This document shows, in pieces, positions 36,047 through 50,269 of a DNA stretch of 64,000 bases. How positions within the stretch are numbered: the first letter of the stretch is position 1; each line of letters starts with the position of its first letter. The DNA comes from Brasenia schreberi (taxonomy: Eukaryota > Streptophyta > Magnoliopsida > Nymphaeales > Cabombaceae), in the NCBI GenBank assembly GCA_036023115.1, contig JAYKKT010000089.1:8311001-8375000 (forward strand), written 5' to 3'. The notes under the pieces were generated by a model, which ran no database searches, was not told the origin of the DNA, and saw nothing but the letters and a program-made list of their open reading frames with translations. The position numbers were made by a program, and so were the translations under genes.

Positions 36047-36506
36047 AAATAAGCACAAAGTTGCTTCTTTATTGAAGATGATGGTCGTGTCTGTGTTGTC
36101 AATTTCGGAAGGTGCGATGGAGGACCGTATGATTGTGATGGGGTGTGAGGTTGAATGGTTCTGGTTTTAGATCTGGGTCGAGTAGTATCCTGACATGGTC
36201 CCATATTTGTATATATTATCATATATGCATGTATGATGCATCTCTGCTCTGTGTGTGTGTGTTGGTGTTAAACTACAAATCTAAGTCCAATCATTCTTGT
36301 TTCTTCTGCCTGCTTCTTCGTTCTGGATTGGGCTTGTAGATCTTTAGGCAATTGCTCCCAAGGATGTATTATGTTTCTTAGAAAAAGCAAAAGGAAATGA
36401 AGAGCGCAACATCATCCAAGTCTAATGCTTCTGTTGATGCTGAAAATTGAGTGTCATTAGAATTGCGTCGCTACTTCTGACAATAACTTCTTGTCTTTCT
36501 ACATTG

Positions 36507-36544
<38 letters not shown>

Positions 36545-36959
36545 GTTATCTATCAGATCATCGTAAGCTGCAATGGTAGCACGAGAAATGGAATTTAAAC
36601 CTTTAACCAGATCGATTCATTTAGGATGAGCTGAAATTTCCAAGTTTCTGTTCGTTTCAATTTCATTAAGACAATTTAATTAATTTCTCCTAAAAAGGGA
36701 AGTTGGTCCATATATAGAGGTCGCTGGTTAGCGATTGGCTAGTGGTTCAAACCAGATCCAAACCGCCTCCAGAAAGAACCTGACATTTCCTTGGTTCACT
36801 ACAGTTCCACCTTTGGAAAAACCAAATTGAAACCAGACCCAGACAAGCTTCTTGATATTGAAGGCTCCAAACCATGTTTTCTTTTTCACTTATGATAGAG
36901 TGGAAAAGATGACAAAGAGAGAAAACGAATATATGAAGAAACATGGCATAGGGTAATGC
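36047..36959. other. 3' UTR of the TSJT1-like gene and spacer
   Basis: The first 200-350 bp is probably the 3' UTR; I could not fix the polyadenylation site. A (CT)n run of about 32 bp lies at 36,510-36,542. About 36,730-36,860 is another segment rich in GGTTC and AACCAGA words. Confidence 0.5.
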
Positions 36960-37070
36960 ACTCAAATCGTTAGCTCACCTGAGACTTCATAAGATACATG
37001 TCATGAGTTCAATTCCCGAGGCTTAGATTCCTTGATCGGGCCTCCTAGTTGTACAACAAAGGAATTGAGT
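36960..37070 (+). mobile_element. SINE-like sequence, family B
   Basis: CGTTAGCTCACCTGAGAC (A box), TGTCATGAGTTCAATTCCC (B box), and GGGCCTCCTAGTTGTACAAC follow the order of the SINE at 32,876. No clear target duplication was found. Confidence 0.5.
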
Positions 37071-38061
37071 ATGGTAGTAATACCTGAATGCAATCTCTCA
37101 ACAATCTAGGCATCGTGCCAAGTTGGCCTAGTATATTTTGAAGCTTAAAGCTTTGAGTATCTGAAATTGGTCCTGAAGAGCAGGAAAAGAGTTGAGCAGT
37201 AAAAGTGATGCAAGCAAAGGCTCCCTTCAAAAGAAATGATGATCGGACAAAATAAAAGACCTTTCTAACATATACACACGTGCACATACACACATATATT
37301 CACTCATTGTTTTTTTGTGACATGAACATAATTTAATTTTTTAAGAGTTTTTGAGAAAGGACAAAAGATAATATTATTATATTTATACTCTCGAAAAACC
37401 ACGATTAAACATGAATGTAATGTGAACATCGTGGATAAGATCTCCGTCTCTCTCTCTCTATATATATATATGTGTGTGTGTGTGTGTTTGAGTGCATTTC
37501 AATCTCCAACAAAGTCCAAGAAAAAACTCTACAAGAACAGTTTGGTTATGAAGGCATCAAACCCAAGAGAGAGAGATTTTGTAAAAGTTCTAGAAAGCTA
37601 GGATCATTTTGTTAAATCTGAAAAAGATAGTGGCTTTGTTTTTGTAAGGGATCGACAACTACTTGAAGGACCAAAATACAAAACCTCTTCTCAAAAAAAA
37701 AAGAAGGAAAAGAAAGCATCGTACATGTATTTCTGTCTCTTTTTTTTCTGAGTTGAAAAGATATGATGCATACACGAAATAAAAAGGAGCCTTCTAACTG
37801 CACCCTGCATTTTCCTCGCTGATGTTGGTGTTTGCCTAAATCTGTCTCATATCTAATATTTTCTTAAGGATTCAGAGCATCAATCAAATCAAATCGAACG
37901 AGTAAAGGAAAAAAAGAACGCATATTAGTTGGTTCAAGTTATTAGGCACTCAAGCAAGGTCTCGAGTTCTATTTTTTCAGATGGAAAAAACCCACCCAGG
38001 AGAGCTTTACCCCGAGCCGACTTGGCTCAAACCGGATTTACTTTGATCCTTATGAGCTTTT
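37071..38061. other. Gene-free stretch
   Basis: A CT/AT/GT microsatellite is at 37,446-37,487. About 37,930-38,045 may be a further tRNA-derived repeat (GGTCTCGAGTTC word). No gene is visible. Confidence 0.45.
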
Positions 38062-38179
38062 TTCTCTGTTAAAAGAGGAGGCCGAAGCTTGACCCACATA
38101 TGCACCCTCTAAGAGTCGAACTCCCCACCCACCAATGGTGCTAGAGCGTCCTGCCGTTGAGTTAAGGCTCTCGATGCTA
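38062..38179 (-). mobile_element. SINE, family A
   Basis: Minus-strand copy with GGGGAGTTCGACTCTTAG (B box) and TATGTGGG, then GCTTCGGCCTCCTCTTTT. The flanks CTTATGAGCTTTT (38,049-38,061) and CTTACAGGCTTTT (38,180-38,192) match at 10 of 13 positions, an aged target duplication. Confidence 0.7.
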
Positions 38180-38192
38180 CTTACAGGCTTTT

Positions 38193-39349
38193 AGATATCA
38201 GTAGTTTAAGAAAAGAAAGAAACCAAGCAAGAATTCGAATCCAGTTTCTTTTTTCCTACTAATTTGATTTGCATTGCCCGTATAGGCCGTTTGAATTCGA
38301 TCCTAACAGCATCAACTATAAAAAAAACAATGATGCATAGTGAACATAATACATAATAAATACTGATGAAAGTCAAAAGGAAAAATAAATATAATACATT
38401 GTTTTCTGTTTAGATATAATTCGTCGTGGGTCGCTTGGATAATGACAATTATAAATTAAAGTAACGAAAAGATCTCGTCCAAATAAACCACCTTAAAGTC
38501 ACACACAAACACACGCAGAGACCTACATACACGTTTGTGTGTATGTGCGCTACTGACTACATGAAGGTCGGGAAGTATGAGAAGTGGGACATGCGCAATA
38601 CACCACGGTGCGCAATGGCTCATTCTACAGCTTCCTCCAAGACCTGGCAATTTTGGAATCCAAAAACCTGTTCCCGGTAGGATCTGGGTCAGGTAAGTTA
38701 GGTCTGGGTCAATGCACATACCCAACCCCAAACTGACCCGACTTGAGACACACATATATCAAAGAAAATCAGATCCTATACATTCATTGTCTATAAAAAA
38801 GTACCGTTGCCCATAAGCAACATCAATGATGAGTATTATCCAATCACTATACATATTTTCATTTATTTAATTTAATGGAGTGAGGGAGAGTAGAAGAAAG
38901 GGTTGAAGGAGGCAGCAAGCAGTCAGTAGGTGGTGGCAGAATTGGCCATTGCGCACCATTGCACGTATCCAATGGATCGGACATTATCTGGTACCTTATG
39001 TGGATCAGGTGAGTCAGGTCATGTCCAAGGAATCGTTAAAGTATCGGATATTGTGTCCTCAAGATATCTGTTTCTTACGACTGAAGCTTATTTTGCCGGG
39101 CAATTTAACAGTTTTATGTTGGAATACTAATCCAAATCCAAATCTTAATGTCACAATATGAGTAATCAGATCGCTGATACCTATATCAAATTTAATTTAC
39201 ACGCTGCACGAGCTCAGCTTCATTTGATGTAGAAAATCACTTTGAGTACTAAGAATTGGAGCAGTTTGCTCAGAAAATAGATAATAAACTAACCTGTAAA
39301 ATTGAACATGATTCTGATCCCATTTTCTTTACCATGTTTGGGTCGTGAC
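38193..39349. other. Gene-free stretch
   Basis: Dispersed GGATCTGGGTCAGG and ACCCGACTTGAG words at 38,650-38,745 suggest an old transposon. Short plus-strand frames at 38,930-39,160 have no family match. Confidence 0.4.
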
Positions 39350-39795
39350 AAAGAAAGAAAGTGAAAGGTAAATATTATACAACAATAATTAGACTCGCTA
39401 TGAAGTTAATGGTCAACATGTATAAAAGATGTTTGTGACAAAAATGAAGGCATTGAGATAGATGTGTGATCGTATAAGGAGAGACCGTATACCTGATGAA
39501 GTTATTAGAAACAAGTTAGGAGTGACACGAATAGATGATAAAATAAGGAAAATGATTTAAGATGATTTAGACATATAAAAAGATGACCTATTCCGCTAAG
39601 AAGTTACGAGAAACTAGATTGTGAAAATATTAAAAAAGTAAGAAGAACATAAAAATGTTACAATGAAATAATAAAAATTATCTACCTTATATTGAGTTAA
39701 TTGTTAATATGATACATGATCGAGCTTTATAGAAACAAACAACCCAGTCAACCCCATCTAGTATGAGTAACGGCTTAGTTGGCTGTAATTCCTCT
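39350..39795 (+). mobile_element. 3' fragment of an RTE-clade LINE
   Basis: Follows the C-terminal reverse-transcriptase region and 3' end of the 12.4-kb element: GTAAATATTATA, GTATACCTGATGAAGTTATT, AGAAACAAGTTAGGAGTGAC, then AGTCAACCCCATCTAGTATG and GGCTTAGTTGG. Frames are broken throughout. The 5' portion is missing. Confidence 0.8.
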
Positions 39796-40702
39796 GTATG
39801 TAGTCCTGTGTTCCTCAAACTGGAAACAGTGATCCAATTCTGGTGTTTCGATTTCAAGCTTCACACAGCAGCATGAATGAAACTATTTCATTCTTAGTTT
39901 GGGTGTATTAGGATTTAGACATGGCTTGTTTGTTACTGGCCTGGTGGTTCAAACTGAAACTGGATCATGCCAGGAACCGCCTGAAACTGGAACGAGTCAA
40001 ACCGGATCCAGATCTGTGAAGTATATTTACAGTTAAGCCATAGAAGTGGACAGTGTGAAGACCTTTATTGCATCATGAAGATAGTAAAATAATACAGATT
40101 ATTAGTTAATAAGAAATGCAGCAGATTGTTGTGAGGTCCTCAAGTCTCCTCATCTTTGGTTACAGCAACAGTAGCCATTAGAACAAGAGTTCCGACAACC
40201 CGCACAAAACTTATCAGATTTATCTACCATGACAGAGTTGAGACTTAATAAGAACATTAGACTTTCGGCTCATAAAAACACAAGCCATACATTTCATAAA
40301 GGAAGACGCTAAGCTGATCCAATATATACTCTTTTAACTTATACAAGCTCATGACCCATTCAAACTCAGCCGTGATGGAATGAATGTCTGTACAATTGCA
40401 TCTCCATAATTGCTAGAGATCTTCCAAAGCAAGTATATTAAACTAGAAACCCTCTCTTTACAAAATTTGCAGCAGATGCACCCATCGCTTCATCTTGCTC
40501 AGGGTGCAGAGCAGGTCATATCATCTAGCTTCTGGTCAAGTAGACCCACAAAACTCAGCTAGGCTAACCAATATTTCACAACTTATGACATCTCTATCAA
40601 AGTGAGATGTCGATGTTCGTGTGAGTAAAACATATTTATCTTGATGGTAAAACAGAGAAAAATCTTACACATAATATGACGATTTGCTCTTGTATCACTC
40701 TG
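39796..40702. other. Spacer and 3' UTR of the TBL gene
   Basis: CGGTTC/GAACTGG-type words occur at 39,945-40,015. The region just below 40,703 is the probable 3' UTR of the minus-strand TBL gene; its end is not fixed. Confidence 0.45.
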
Positions 40703-43700
40703 CTATGATCTTCCATCAGGAGGGAGGTCCACCAAGATCCGCCATTTAAGGATGAGAGCATAAAGGAGCTCATTCCATGCATCTGGCACACCAGGCAAGC
40801 ACCAGTGGCTGCAGTCTTGCCGACGCATAGCGCTTTCCCGCATGTTTGGGGTGACATAGTAAATGGATGAATGTCCGTCCTTGCGTGATGCAGTCATGCG
40901 AGTCACATTCATCACCTCCACATCTAGCTGGCTTGACTTGTGTTGATGCTCAGATAGAACGTCGCCTACTACACTTAAGAGCCAGATCCACGACTGAGAA
41001 TAAAGCTGTACTGGTTCCGGCTCTGCGAGCATCTCCAAATGGCAACTGCCCCCAGTGTTCCAGTCTCCTCCGCTGTGATGCCAGCCAACCAAGAGTTTAG
41101 TTTTGTATAGCGTATAAGTGAACACATACACGAGTATCAAAGAAAAATTCAGACGCAGTTTCATGGCTGTTAAACACGTTGCATTCTATTGTCAAACATT
41201 AATATCTACTGAAAGATCCCGGTGTATTTATGAATCACAGTGCAGGAGAGTGCTTGTTAGATGCCTAAAAGCACATGTAGTAACAGGAAATCCAACAGCG
41301 CAATATTTATATTAAGCTAAATGAATGCAGAGAAATAAACAAATTGAAAACTGTATGGAATTTCAAGCCAGCAGTGCTACATAAAAAAACTTGACAAGGA
41401 AGTAAGTATATGGAACAGAAGAAACCAAAGAACATCGAAAGTCAAGGACCGAAACTGCATGTGAACTACAGTAGCAAGCTTCAGATTTGAGTTCAAATTA
41501 GGTGGTCTCACCCAAATGAGTGAGCAGTTTACAAATGATTAGAAAATCAATATGGACACCTCCGCTGCCTTCTTCTTTCGACACTCCTCGAAATTGTGTA
41601 TTGTGTTTTTCTGCTCTTGACTTCATTGACTAAGAGATAGTATTTCTCTTCAATCCTAACACACACACTAAACCCCACAAACAAAGAAAACGTGGGGAGA
41701 TGCAGAAGTGAGAAGAGGAAAGCACCTCATATTGCATGCTAATAGCAAGGCACAGCATCAAAGATGAGACTTCTATCCGTTCATCAAAAAAGAACTTTGG
41801 AAATGCAAAGAGATTACAGGGAATGACCTCGTTGCATGTATTAGCAACACACACACCCCTCTAGACCCTAGGAGTGAAAGCCAAAATGCTATCACGATTT
41901 ACTGTTGAATGAACAAACAGAACTAAAGGAAAATAAGCAAAATATCTAAAAAGGCACCCTTTCTCGAGAATCCAGCACACTCAAAACACTAAATGTAACC
42001 TTTCTTCCTGGAATGACCAAGGGCAGATGGATGGTCACATAAGCATATTCAATCATAGTTCTTAATAAAGGGAAAGCAAAAGAATCCATAAGTTACCTGA
42101 AATGAACAGGGGCATAGGTTCGAAAGACCACAAGAGTCTTATTGGGATCAAGTTCTTTCTCAATCCAGTTGATCACAGTCTCTATTGACCTGCGATATGC
42201 ACTCTCAACACTCATCTTCATCATTACTTTCTCTCCCTCTTCAAAGTAACATCCACTGCATGGCAGTAATCAATAGAAAATAAATAAGTAAATCCATATA
42301 TGTATATAACGCATAAAGTATCAGAACACTCAAACAAGCACAGAATGCAACTAAAATCTGAACAATTTGTTCATATATTTAGATGTTTTGGAGCACCTAC
42401 GCTTTCACTGTCTTCTCATAATTCCACCAATGTCCAGTGTTAAATATGAGAATATCTGCATTCTTCCATTTCGGTGAAGTCCAATCCATGACATCCAGTT
42501 TCAGTGTCAGCTTGACCTCTGATGGTACACCTTTAGGGGGGCGGCCTTGGAACACTAGAAAAGGAGCTCGATAATATTCCACTGTGCAGTTGTAATCAAG
42601 GAATTTGAACATGAGATATCCGTTATGCTTAGTGATAGGACTTCCATTCACTTCATAGATCGAGCTCTTGTTTGCAATTGCAGATGATAGCATGCAAAGA
42701 AGAGATTCCCATTGATTTCTTCCAATTGAATCACCAACAAAAGCAAGTCTCTGGTTTCTCAACTTCTCCAGCATCCATTTTGAATTGAACCTGGAGTTGA
42801 AGGTCAAATTTCAGAACTTGACTAGAAGAACAAATTTAAACATTCAAAGTAACAAGACAAACCAAAACTGAAGGGACCCAGTAACAGTATATCTTATGTC
42901 GGACTATCCAAACAATGCTAGGAGCCATTTGCTAAAGTTATTTGTAAGAACGACTATGAGAATGACCAATAAGAGTGGGTACAGGCCTAGATTGATCCAT
43001 TTCAAATAAGTAGTTTCAGAGAAAATCGCGGTGCTTCTTGTATAAATAGCCCTAATACCATTATAGTGGTTTCCTTGTTCATTTCAATTTTTGCTGCCAA
43101 TATAAATGAATGCTTGCTACAGAAGGAAGGAGGGCGCAGCACAGAGCCTCGATGTTCAGAATTAGCAGGGTCACTTAGAAACTTCAAAAATTAACAGCAC
43201 AAGCCCAAAGGCCTTGTTGATTAAAAATCTCGAATTGCAAAGTTTGTTTGACAGAAACCATAGCAAATTGCCCGCATAAAGATAACTTGCCAAGTAAACT
43301 CTTCTATGAAGGAAAAAATGATATCTCATATTCAATTTAACCCAGCCATACTGCAAGCAAGGAAGCTACATCAAAGACTGATTAAGACTAATCAATGTCT
43401 ACGCAATAATAAAACCATGAACACCAAATGATCCGAAACAAAACTCACAAGGGCAAAAGAAAACTGAGATAGAATGCCCATATATTAAAAGAGCAAGAGA
43501 GTATATGTGGAGAATTAAAGAGGATCACGTCTGCACAGAACCGATGAAGCATGCGGTACAGTAATACACCCTACATTTCCCTTCTTGTGATTGGATTCCG
43601 CAACACCATGAAAAATTTTCAAGAAGAACGTCCAATCTACGCCAACAAAGTTTTGATTTATATACATCCATACACATATATAGCATACATATTATATAGT

Positions 43701-43982
43701 GTTTTAGTTGACACGGTTTCATCAACGAACTACTAAATCGTTGATATCGATCATGAAAACCCTATCCATCATTATTCGAAATTATACTTTGCATAGTTTT
43801 CTTCTGTTCTATACGTCTAATATTTCTAAAACTTCTTAAGTACAGAACACAAAGTATTTAAGATTCAATTAATAACTAGGCATCGAGTCTAATAATAATC
43901 TTTAGACCTGCCGTGATCGATGGCTTACGGAAAGGAATCTCTCCAATACGACGCTCCAAAACCATTATACTTTATTGCATTG

Positions 43983-44068
<86 letters not shown>

Positions 44069-45399
44069 CACGTGGAGCATCCACCGAATGCTGGTGAATA
44101 TGGAGGGATCCGGTTATGCCTTTGACCAAAAGAAGACTTGGTTCACGTGTTGCATCTACCAAACAGGATCGCGGACAAACACGATACGAAAGAATATCTT
44201 TTTCTTTTTAAAATAAATCTGCGTCGGTGTTCCTCAAAGCCAATGACGGAAATAGCCTTATATTAGACTCACGCACCCGGAACACACCAAAGAAACGGAA
44301 AAGCATCCCCAGCCTTAACGTAGAAACAACAAAATGCACCCAGAAAGTGAATTCCTTTCCTTCCTTCAACGGATGCTTCTAAAATGTTAAAAAGCTAGAA
44401 TCCATTTTCTTTCACACACACACACGCACTCACGCACACACACACTAGCAGACGTCTGTTTCAGCCCGAAGTGGGAGCGAAAAGGACTGCATTCATATGA
44501 AACGGGCTTCGTTTCTAACTTGGAGGTCTGAGACGCACCATATGTAAACATTGCTATTGGCACCTGCACATTCAATGCTCCCTTAAATGCATGAATTCAC
44601 TGCTTTCTCAAGAAAATGCACATTAAATGCATGAATACACTGTTTTCTCAGGAAAAAGTTTCCTCTCTCTCTCTCTCTCAGCGAGAAGCCATTTCTATTG
44701 AACCATTCGTTCATGGGGAAATTGCTTCGCGATTGTATTGACGAAATAAACGTTTCGTTACCCCATAATCCAACCGTGTTTCAAAAAGAGAGTAAATATT
44801 CAGATAAGATAGATGGAGACGGAAGTTAGGGGTTCGTCATTTAGCCACAAAACGTTTGGAATCTTGGGGAAGACGACGCAAAAAAAAAGGCAACCAGGAA
44901 AGAGAGATGCCTTTTAGAGAAGGAAAAACAATGGATATTCGGAAAACACGAGCCGAAGCGACAAACCAGTAGAGAGAAGATGGAGATAGAGAAAATAGAG
45001 AGAATGAGACCTTGGTAGATTGCAGGCTTGAGGCTGCCACCGATATTTGGTGTACAAATCATCCGGCCGGCCGTTCTCGGAGCAACGGAACCCCTCGTCC
45101 AAGAACTCGCAATCCCGCGAACGGTAAAGAGGGTAAGTCTCGTCCGCAACCCAACTCCCCTCAAAGACGTTACACGCTGTCGACGCAAGGAAATCCGGCA
45201 AGGAGGCATTTTCAGGGCGCCGGACGCCGAAGAATCTTCGCTCGGAGAGGAAAGAGCCGAAGTCCAAGTAGAGGAAGCAAAGGAGGAAGAAGGTGAGGGC
45301 GAGAACAACAAGGAAGAGAGCTCCCGGAGACGAAAGATTGGTTTGTTCCAGTTTCTGAAGTCGCCGAAGTTTCTTGGCTAACTCCATCCTGAAAACCAT
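40703..45399 (-). CDS. TBL: Trichome birefringence-like (TBL/DUF231) O-acetyltransferase
   Basis: Minus-strand exons 45,399-45,011, 42,790-42,401, 42,255-42,097 and 41,072-40,703 join to 1,308 nt, 435 aa, with all phases closing and GT-AG introns. An N-terminal signal anchor (about residues 27-46) predicts a type II Golgi protein. The TBL domain follows: CNVFEGSWV at 76, [19 protein letters not shown] and CNLPRF. Then comes the PMR5/DUF231 esterase-like domain with GDS at 149-151 and D-x-x-H at 399-402 (DCSHWCLPG). These supply the Ser-His-Asp catalytic residues. The family transfers acetyl groups to cell-wall polysaccharides in the Golgi. The C-terminus looks closest to the TBL8/10/11 group, from memory; TBL10 acts on rhamnogalacturonan I. 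A second ATG at 45,387 follows TTTTCAG and would give 431 aa, possibly after a leader intron. Confidence 0.94.
43983..44068. repeat. (CT)n(AT)n(GT)n compound microsatellite in TBL intron 1
   Basis: Runs of CT (about 22 bp), AT (about 32 bp) and GT (about 30 bp) lie end to end inside the 2.2-kb first intron of the TBL gene. Open frames reading through it are low-complexity artefacts. Confidence 0.97.
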
Positions 45400-47814
<2,415 letters not shown>

Positions 47815-47829
47815 CAAGGGGATAGATTT

Positions 47830-47949
47830 TTCTTTCTTACAAGAGAAGGCCGAAGCTTAAAACACACACACATACATGCACCTTCTGGGGTTCAAACTCT
47901 CCACCACCACCAACAGTGTTAGAGCAGCGTGCCCTAATGTTGTCGGTGT
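47830..47949 (-). mobile_element. SINE, family A
   Basis: Minus-strand copy with GGAGAGTTTGAACCCCAG (B box, diverged), TGCATGTATGTGTGTG and GCTTCGGCCTTCTCTTG. Flanks CAAGGGGATAGATTT (47,815-47,829) and CAAGGGGCTAATATT (47,950-47,964) match at 11 of 15 positions. Confidence 0.7.
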
Positions 47950-48434
47950 CAAGGGGCTAATATTTGCATACAAGAGGGATGACCTTTTAGGCCCAAAATT
48001 TTTAGGTCACACTTATAATACTTATCATTATAGGGCCCAAAAAAGTTTAGAACCTAATAATTTAGGCATCAAATTTTTAAGTCATACATAACAGCTGAAT
48101 TTTGGTTTTTCACTCTAGGTGTTAAACTCCCCTTTGTGACGTTCGATTTCAGACTAGTAGGTCGGGAGTTTGACACCTGGATTTGTGTTTTGAAGGTTTT
48201 CCATTTTGGTTTTTTATTTTTGTGCCATATTAGCATTTAACTCAAAAAAAGTAAGAACAGAGCTATATTATTACGAAGAAAAAAAGGTTTAAATTCATAA
48301 CAACAATATTTCGTTATGATGAATTGAAAACCATGATATGCAAAACCTGGAAAGGCAACAAAGTCACCAAAATGGTGTCTTTATTGAAGAAAACAACTTT
48401 GACACAGGCGATCCCTTTATTAAACATTATTTAT

Positions 48435-48559
48435 TACAGCACGACGAGTGACAACTTACTTGGCTAAGGTGAACGACTCACAAGTTGCAGGTCATGAGTT
48501 CGAACATCGATATGGCGAGGGCCTTCATCTTGCTTCGGCCTTCCCGCTGTAGCAAGAAC
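48435..48559 (+). mobile_element. SINE, family B
   Basis: TTGGCTAAGGTGAACGAC, then GCAGGTCATGAGTTCGAACA (B box) and GGCCTTCCCGCTGTAGC. Flanks AAACATTATTTAT (48,422-48,434) and AAACATTACTTAT (48,560-48,572) match at 12 of 13 positions. Confidence 0.7.
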
Positions 48560-48572
48560 AAACATTACTTAT

Positions 48573-49230
48573 CAGAATTTGAATTTTAGGAAGTATTAGT
48601 TTACAATCGTCTGTATAATTTAACAGCCATTTTGGCTGTTTAAACAGCAGTTTCCAAATAAACTTTGAATTTCTCACTGGAGTTCGACTGCTATCCGGGT
48701 GGCAATCGTGTCCTTGTGTAAGAAAGATTATGAAGTTCTCAACCCGAACACTAAATTTGTGTTACCTGCAGATGGACTTTTCGGGTCTTGACCGTGTTGG
48801 TCATGTTTGGGTGTCATATTGCAGCAATTTTGGGTTCAAGGTTGTAACTGTGTCGTCATTTGGTATTTTTGTGAAGAACAAGACTCCCTCCAACATGATC
48901 TGTTTTTTTTTCCAGTTACATTGGGTAGATATGCACACAGAAAATATGTTAAAGTTTTCAGGTTATTCTAGTTCTCTCAGGCACAAAATGACACGAAACG
49001 AACATGACTTAAAAAGTGAATTGACATGTGAGTGGGACCCTCTCAAGTCCCATCAAGCCAAGCAAGGGTGATAAAAGGTTTTGGGTATAAAATAAATAGT
49101 CAATATTTTCTTTTTTTTTGTATCATTGTTAATCACACACCCAAATCACTATTGGCACACTCCTTTTTTTTCCCGCTTTTTCAAATGTTCTTGTTAATGA
49201 TTTGTTGCTTTGCCTGCTATTGCTTTACTT
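48573..49230. other. Gene-free stretch with dispersed repeat
   Basis: CAACCCGAACACTAAATTTG, TTTTCGGGTCTTGACCGTGT and ATGACACGAAACGAACATGA (48,740-49,015) belong to the GTGTCGTGTTC repeat type. The frame at 48,730-49,071 is within that repeat and has no known domain. Confidence 0.45.
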
Positions 49231-49247
49231 AAAAGGAATTGAAACTT

Positions 49248-49367
49248 ACACCAAGAGCGTTAGCTTAACTGTGGAACACTCTACGATCATTGTTGTTGGT
49301 GGAGAGTTCAACTCTCAAAAGGAGCATGTGTGGGTGTGTTAGGTTTCGGTCTTCTTTTGTAAGAAAA
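49248..49367 (+). mobile_element. SINE, family A (best-preserved insertion)
   Basis: It has GCGTTAGCTTAACTGTGG (A box), GGAGAGTTCAACTCTC (B box), GGAGCATGTGTGGGTGTG and GGTTTCGGTCTTCTTTTG followed by an A-rich end. It is flanked by perfect 17-bp duplications AAAAGGAATTGAAACTT (49,231-49,247 and 49,368-49,384). Confidence 0.85.
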
Positions 49368-49474
49368 AAAAGGAATTGAAACTTGTTGTTGTGGCTGTTT
49401 GGTAGCATGACCAATAAAGTAGGTAACAAGTGTAATATATCTAAATTCAGGTGCATTGCTTTAGATAATGAAAA

Positions 49475-49733
49475 ATTTTGTCGGACTTATCTACCATAGA
49501 TTTTATAAATTATGATATTTAAACTCCACTCATATAAGGAATGACCCTTGCATGCTCGGTCCCAAGCCTAGATAAAAGAGGAGGGTTGCGTTAGGCTTCT
49601 GACAGCCATCATAAAACTTTGTCGAACTTATCTATCATGGATTCTATAAATTATGGTAGAACTATATAAAAAGAAAGAATCCATGTAGCCGACCCCATCT
49701 AGTATAGAAAAAGACTTGGTTGTTGTTGTTTAA
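49475..49733 (+). mobile_element. 259-bp RTE-derived short element with 24-bp target duplication
   Basis: The 5' part repeats RTE leader words (TTTGTCGGACTTATCTACCA; GCATGCTCGGTCCCAAGCC; TTGCGTTAGGCTTCTGACAG). The 3' part is the RTE tail (GTAGCCGACCCCATCTAGTA ... GGTTGTTGTTGTT). All coding sequence is missing. The 24-bp flanks beginning GTGCATTGCT (49,451-49,474 and 49,734-49,757) differ at one base, so this was inserted as a unit, not formed by later deletion in place. It is a SINE-like, non-autonomous derivative of the LINE. Confidence 0.85.
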
Positions 49734-49757
49734 GTGCATTGCTCTAGATAATGAAAA

Positions 49758-50269
49758 TGTGGGTTTGGGTAGGGGTGCAAGTGAGCCAAGCTACTCGAGA
49801 GTTACTCGGGTTTGACTCGGTGGTAAATCAATCTTAAGTCAGTTTGGTCGAGTTCGAGTTGAGCTTGACATTTGAGCAAGTTGAGCTTGGCATTACCAAC
49901 ACTTGATACATGTAATTTAATTGCATATTGATGGTTTCCTTAGGATGGAAAAAGATAAAAAAAGATTAAAAGCATCAAGCTGAAGCATAATATTATCAGC
50001 CTTTTGGCTAAGCTAAACTGCAGTTTCTTTATCGAGTATACCATCGATGGGCTTTTCAAAGATTATACCTTCTGTTAGTGAAGACAACCCCTTGTAACAT
50101 TTCGTGAAGTTCTATCAACTAAGTTATAACGTGTAAAGGGGGCACGTAGCTTTCATTGCCTTTACTTACTTGAGAACTCAAAAGAACTCATGTGAACTTA
50201 ACATTCTTCCTTTCATATCGTGCACAAACTAAAGTAAAGGTTGGATTACATAGATCATGGTTAGGCGTC
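49758..50269. other. Spacer with a weak U2-like stretch
   Basis: At 50,000-50,015 GCCTTTTGGCTAAG matches the 5' stem-loop of U2 snRNA, and the following TTTCTTTATCGAGTATA is a poor match to the next part. It could be a very old U2-derived repeat or chance. Around 49,790-49,880 are GAGTTACTCGGGTTTGACTC words of a dispersed repeat. Confidence 0.3.

Noticed and set aside
35818..36222. 134-aa minus-strand frame over the end of the TSJT1 gene
   Set aside because: It is antisense to the last intron, exon and 3' UTR and has no domain.
40867..41100. 77-aa plus-strand frame
   Set aside because: Antisense shadow of the last TBL exon.
43913..44216. Frames with [18 protein letters not shown] repeats
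   Set aside because: Translation of a CT/AT/GT microsatellite in an intron.
44841..45381. Long open frames on both strands over TBL exon 1
   Set aside because: They are shadows of the real minus-strand exon, which carries the TBL domain signature and correct splice phase.
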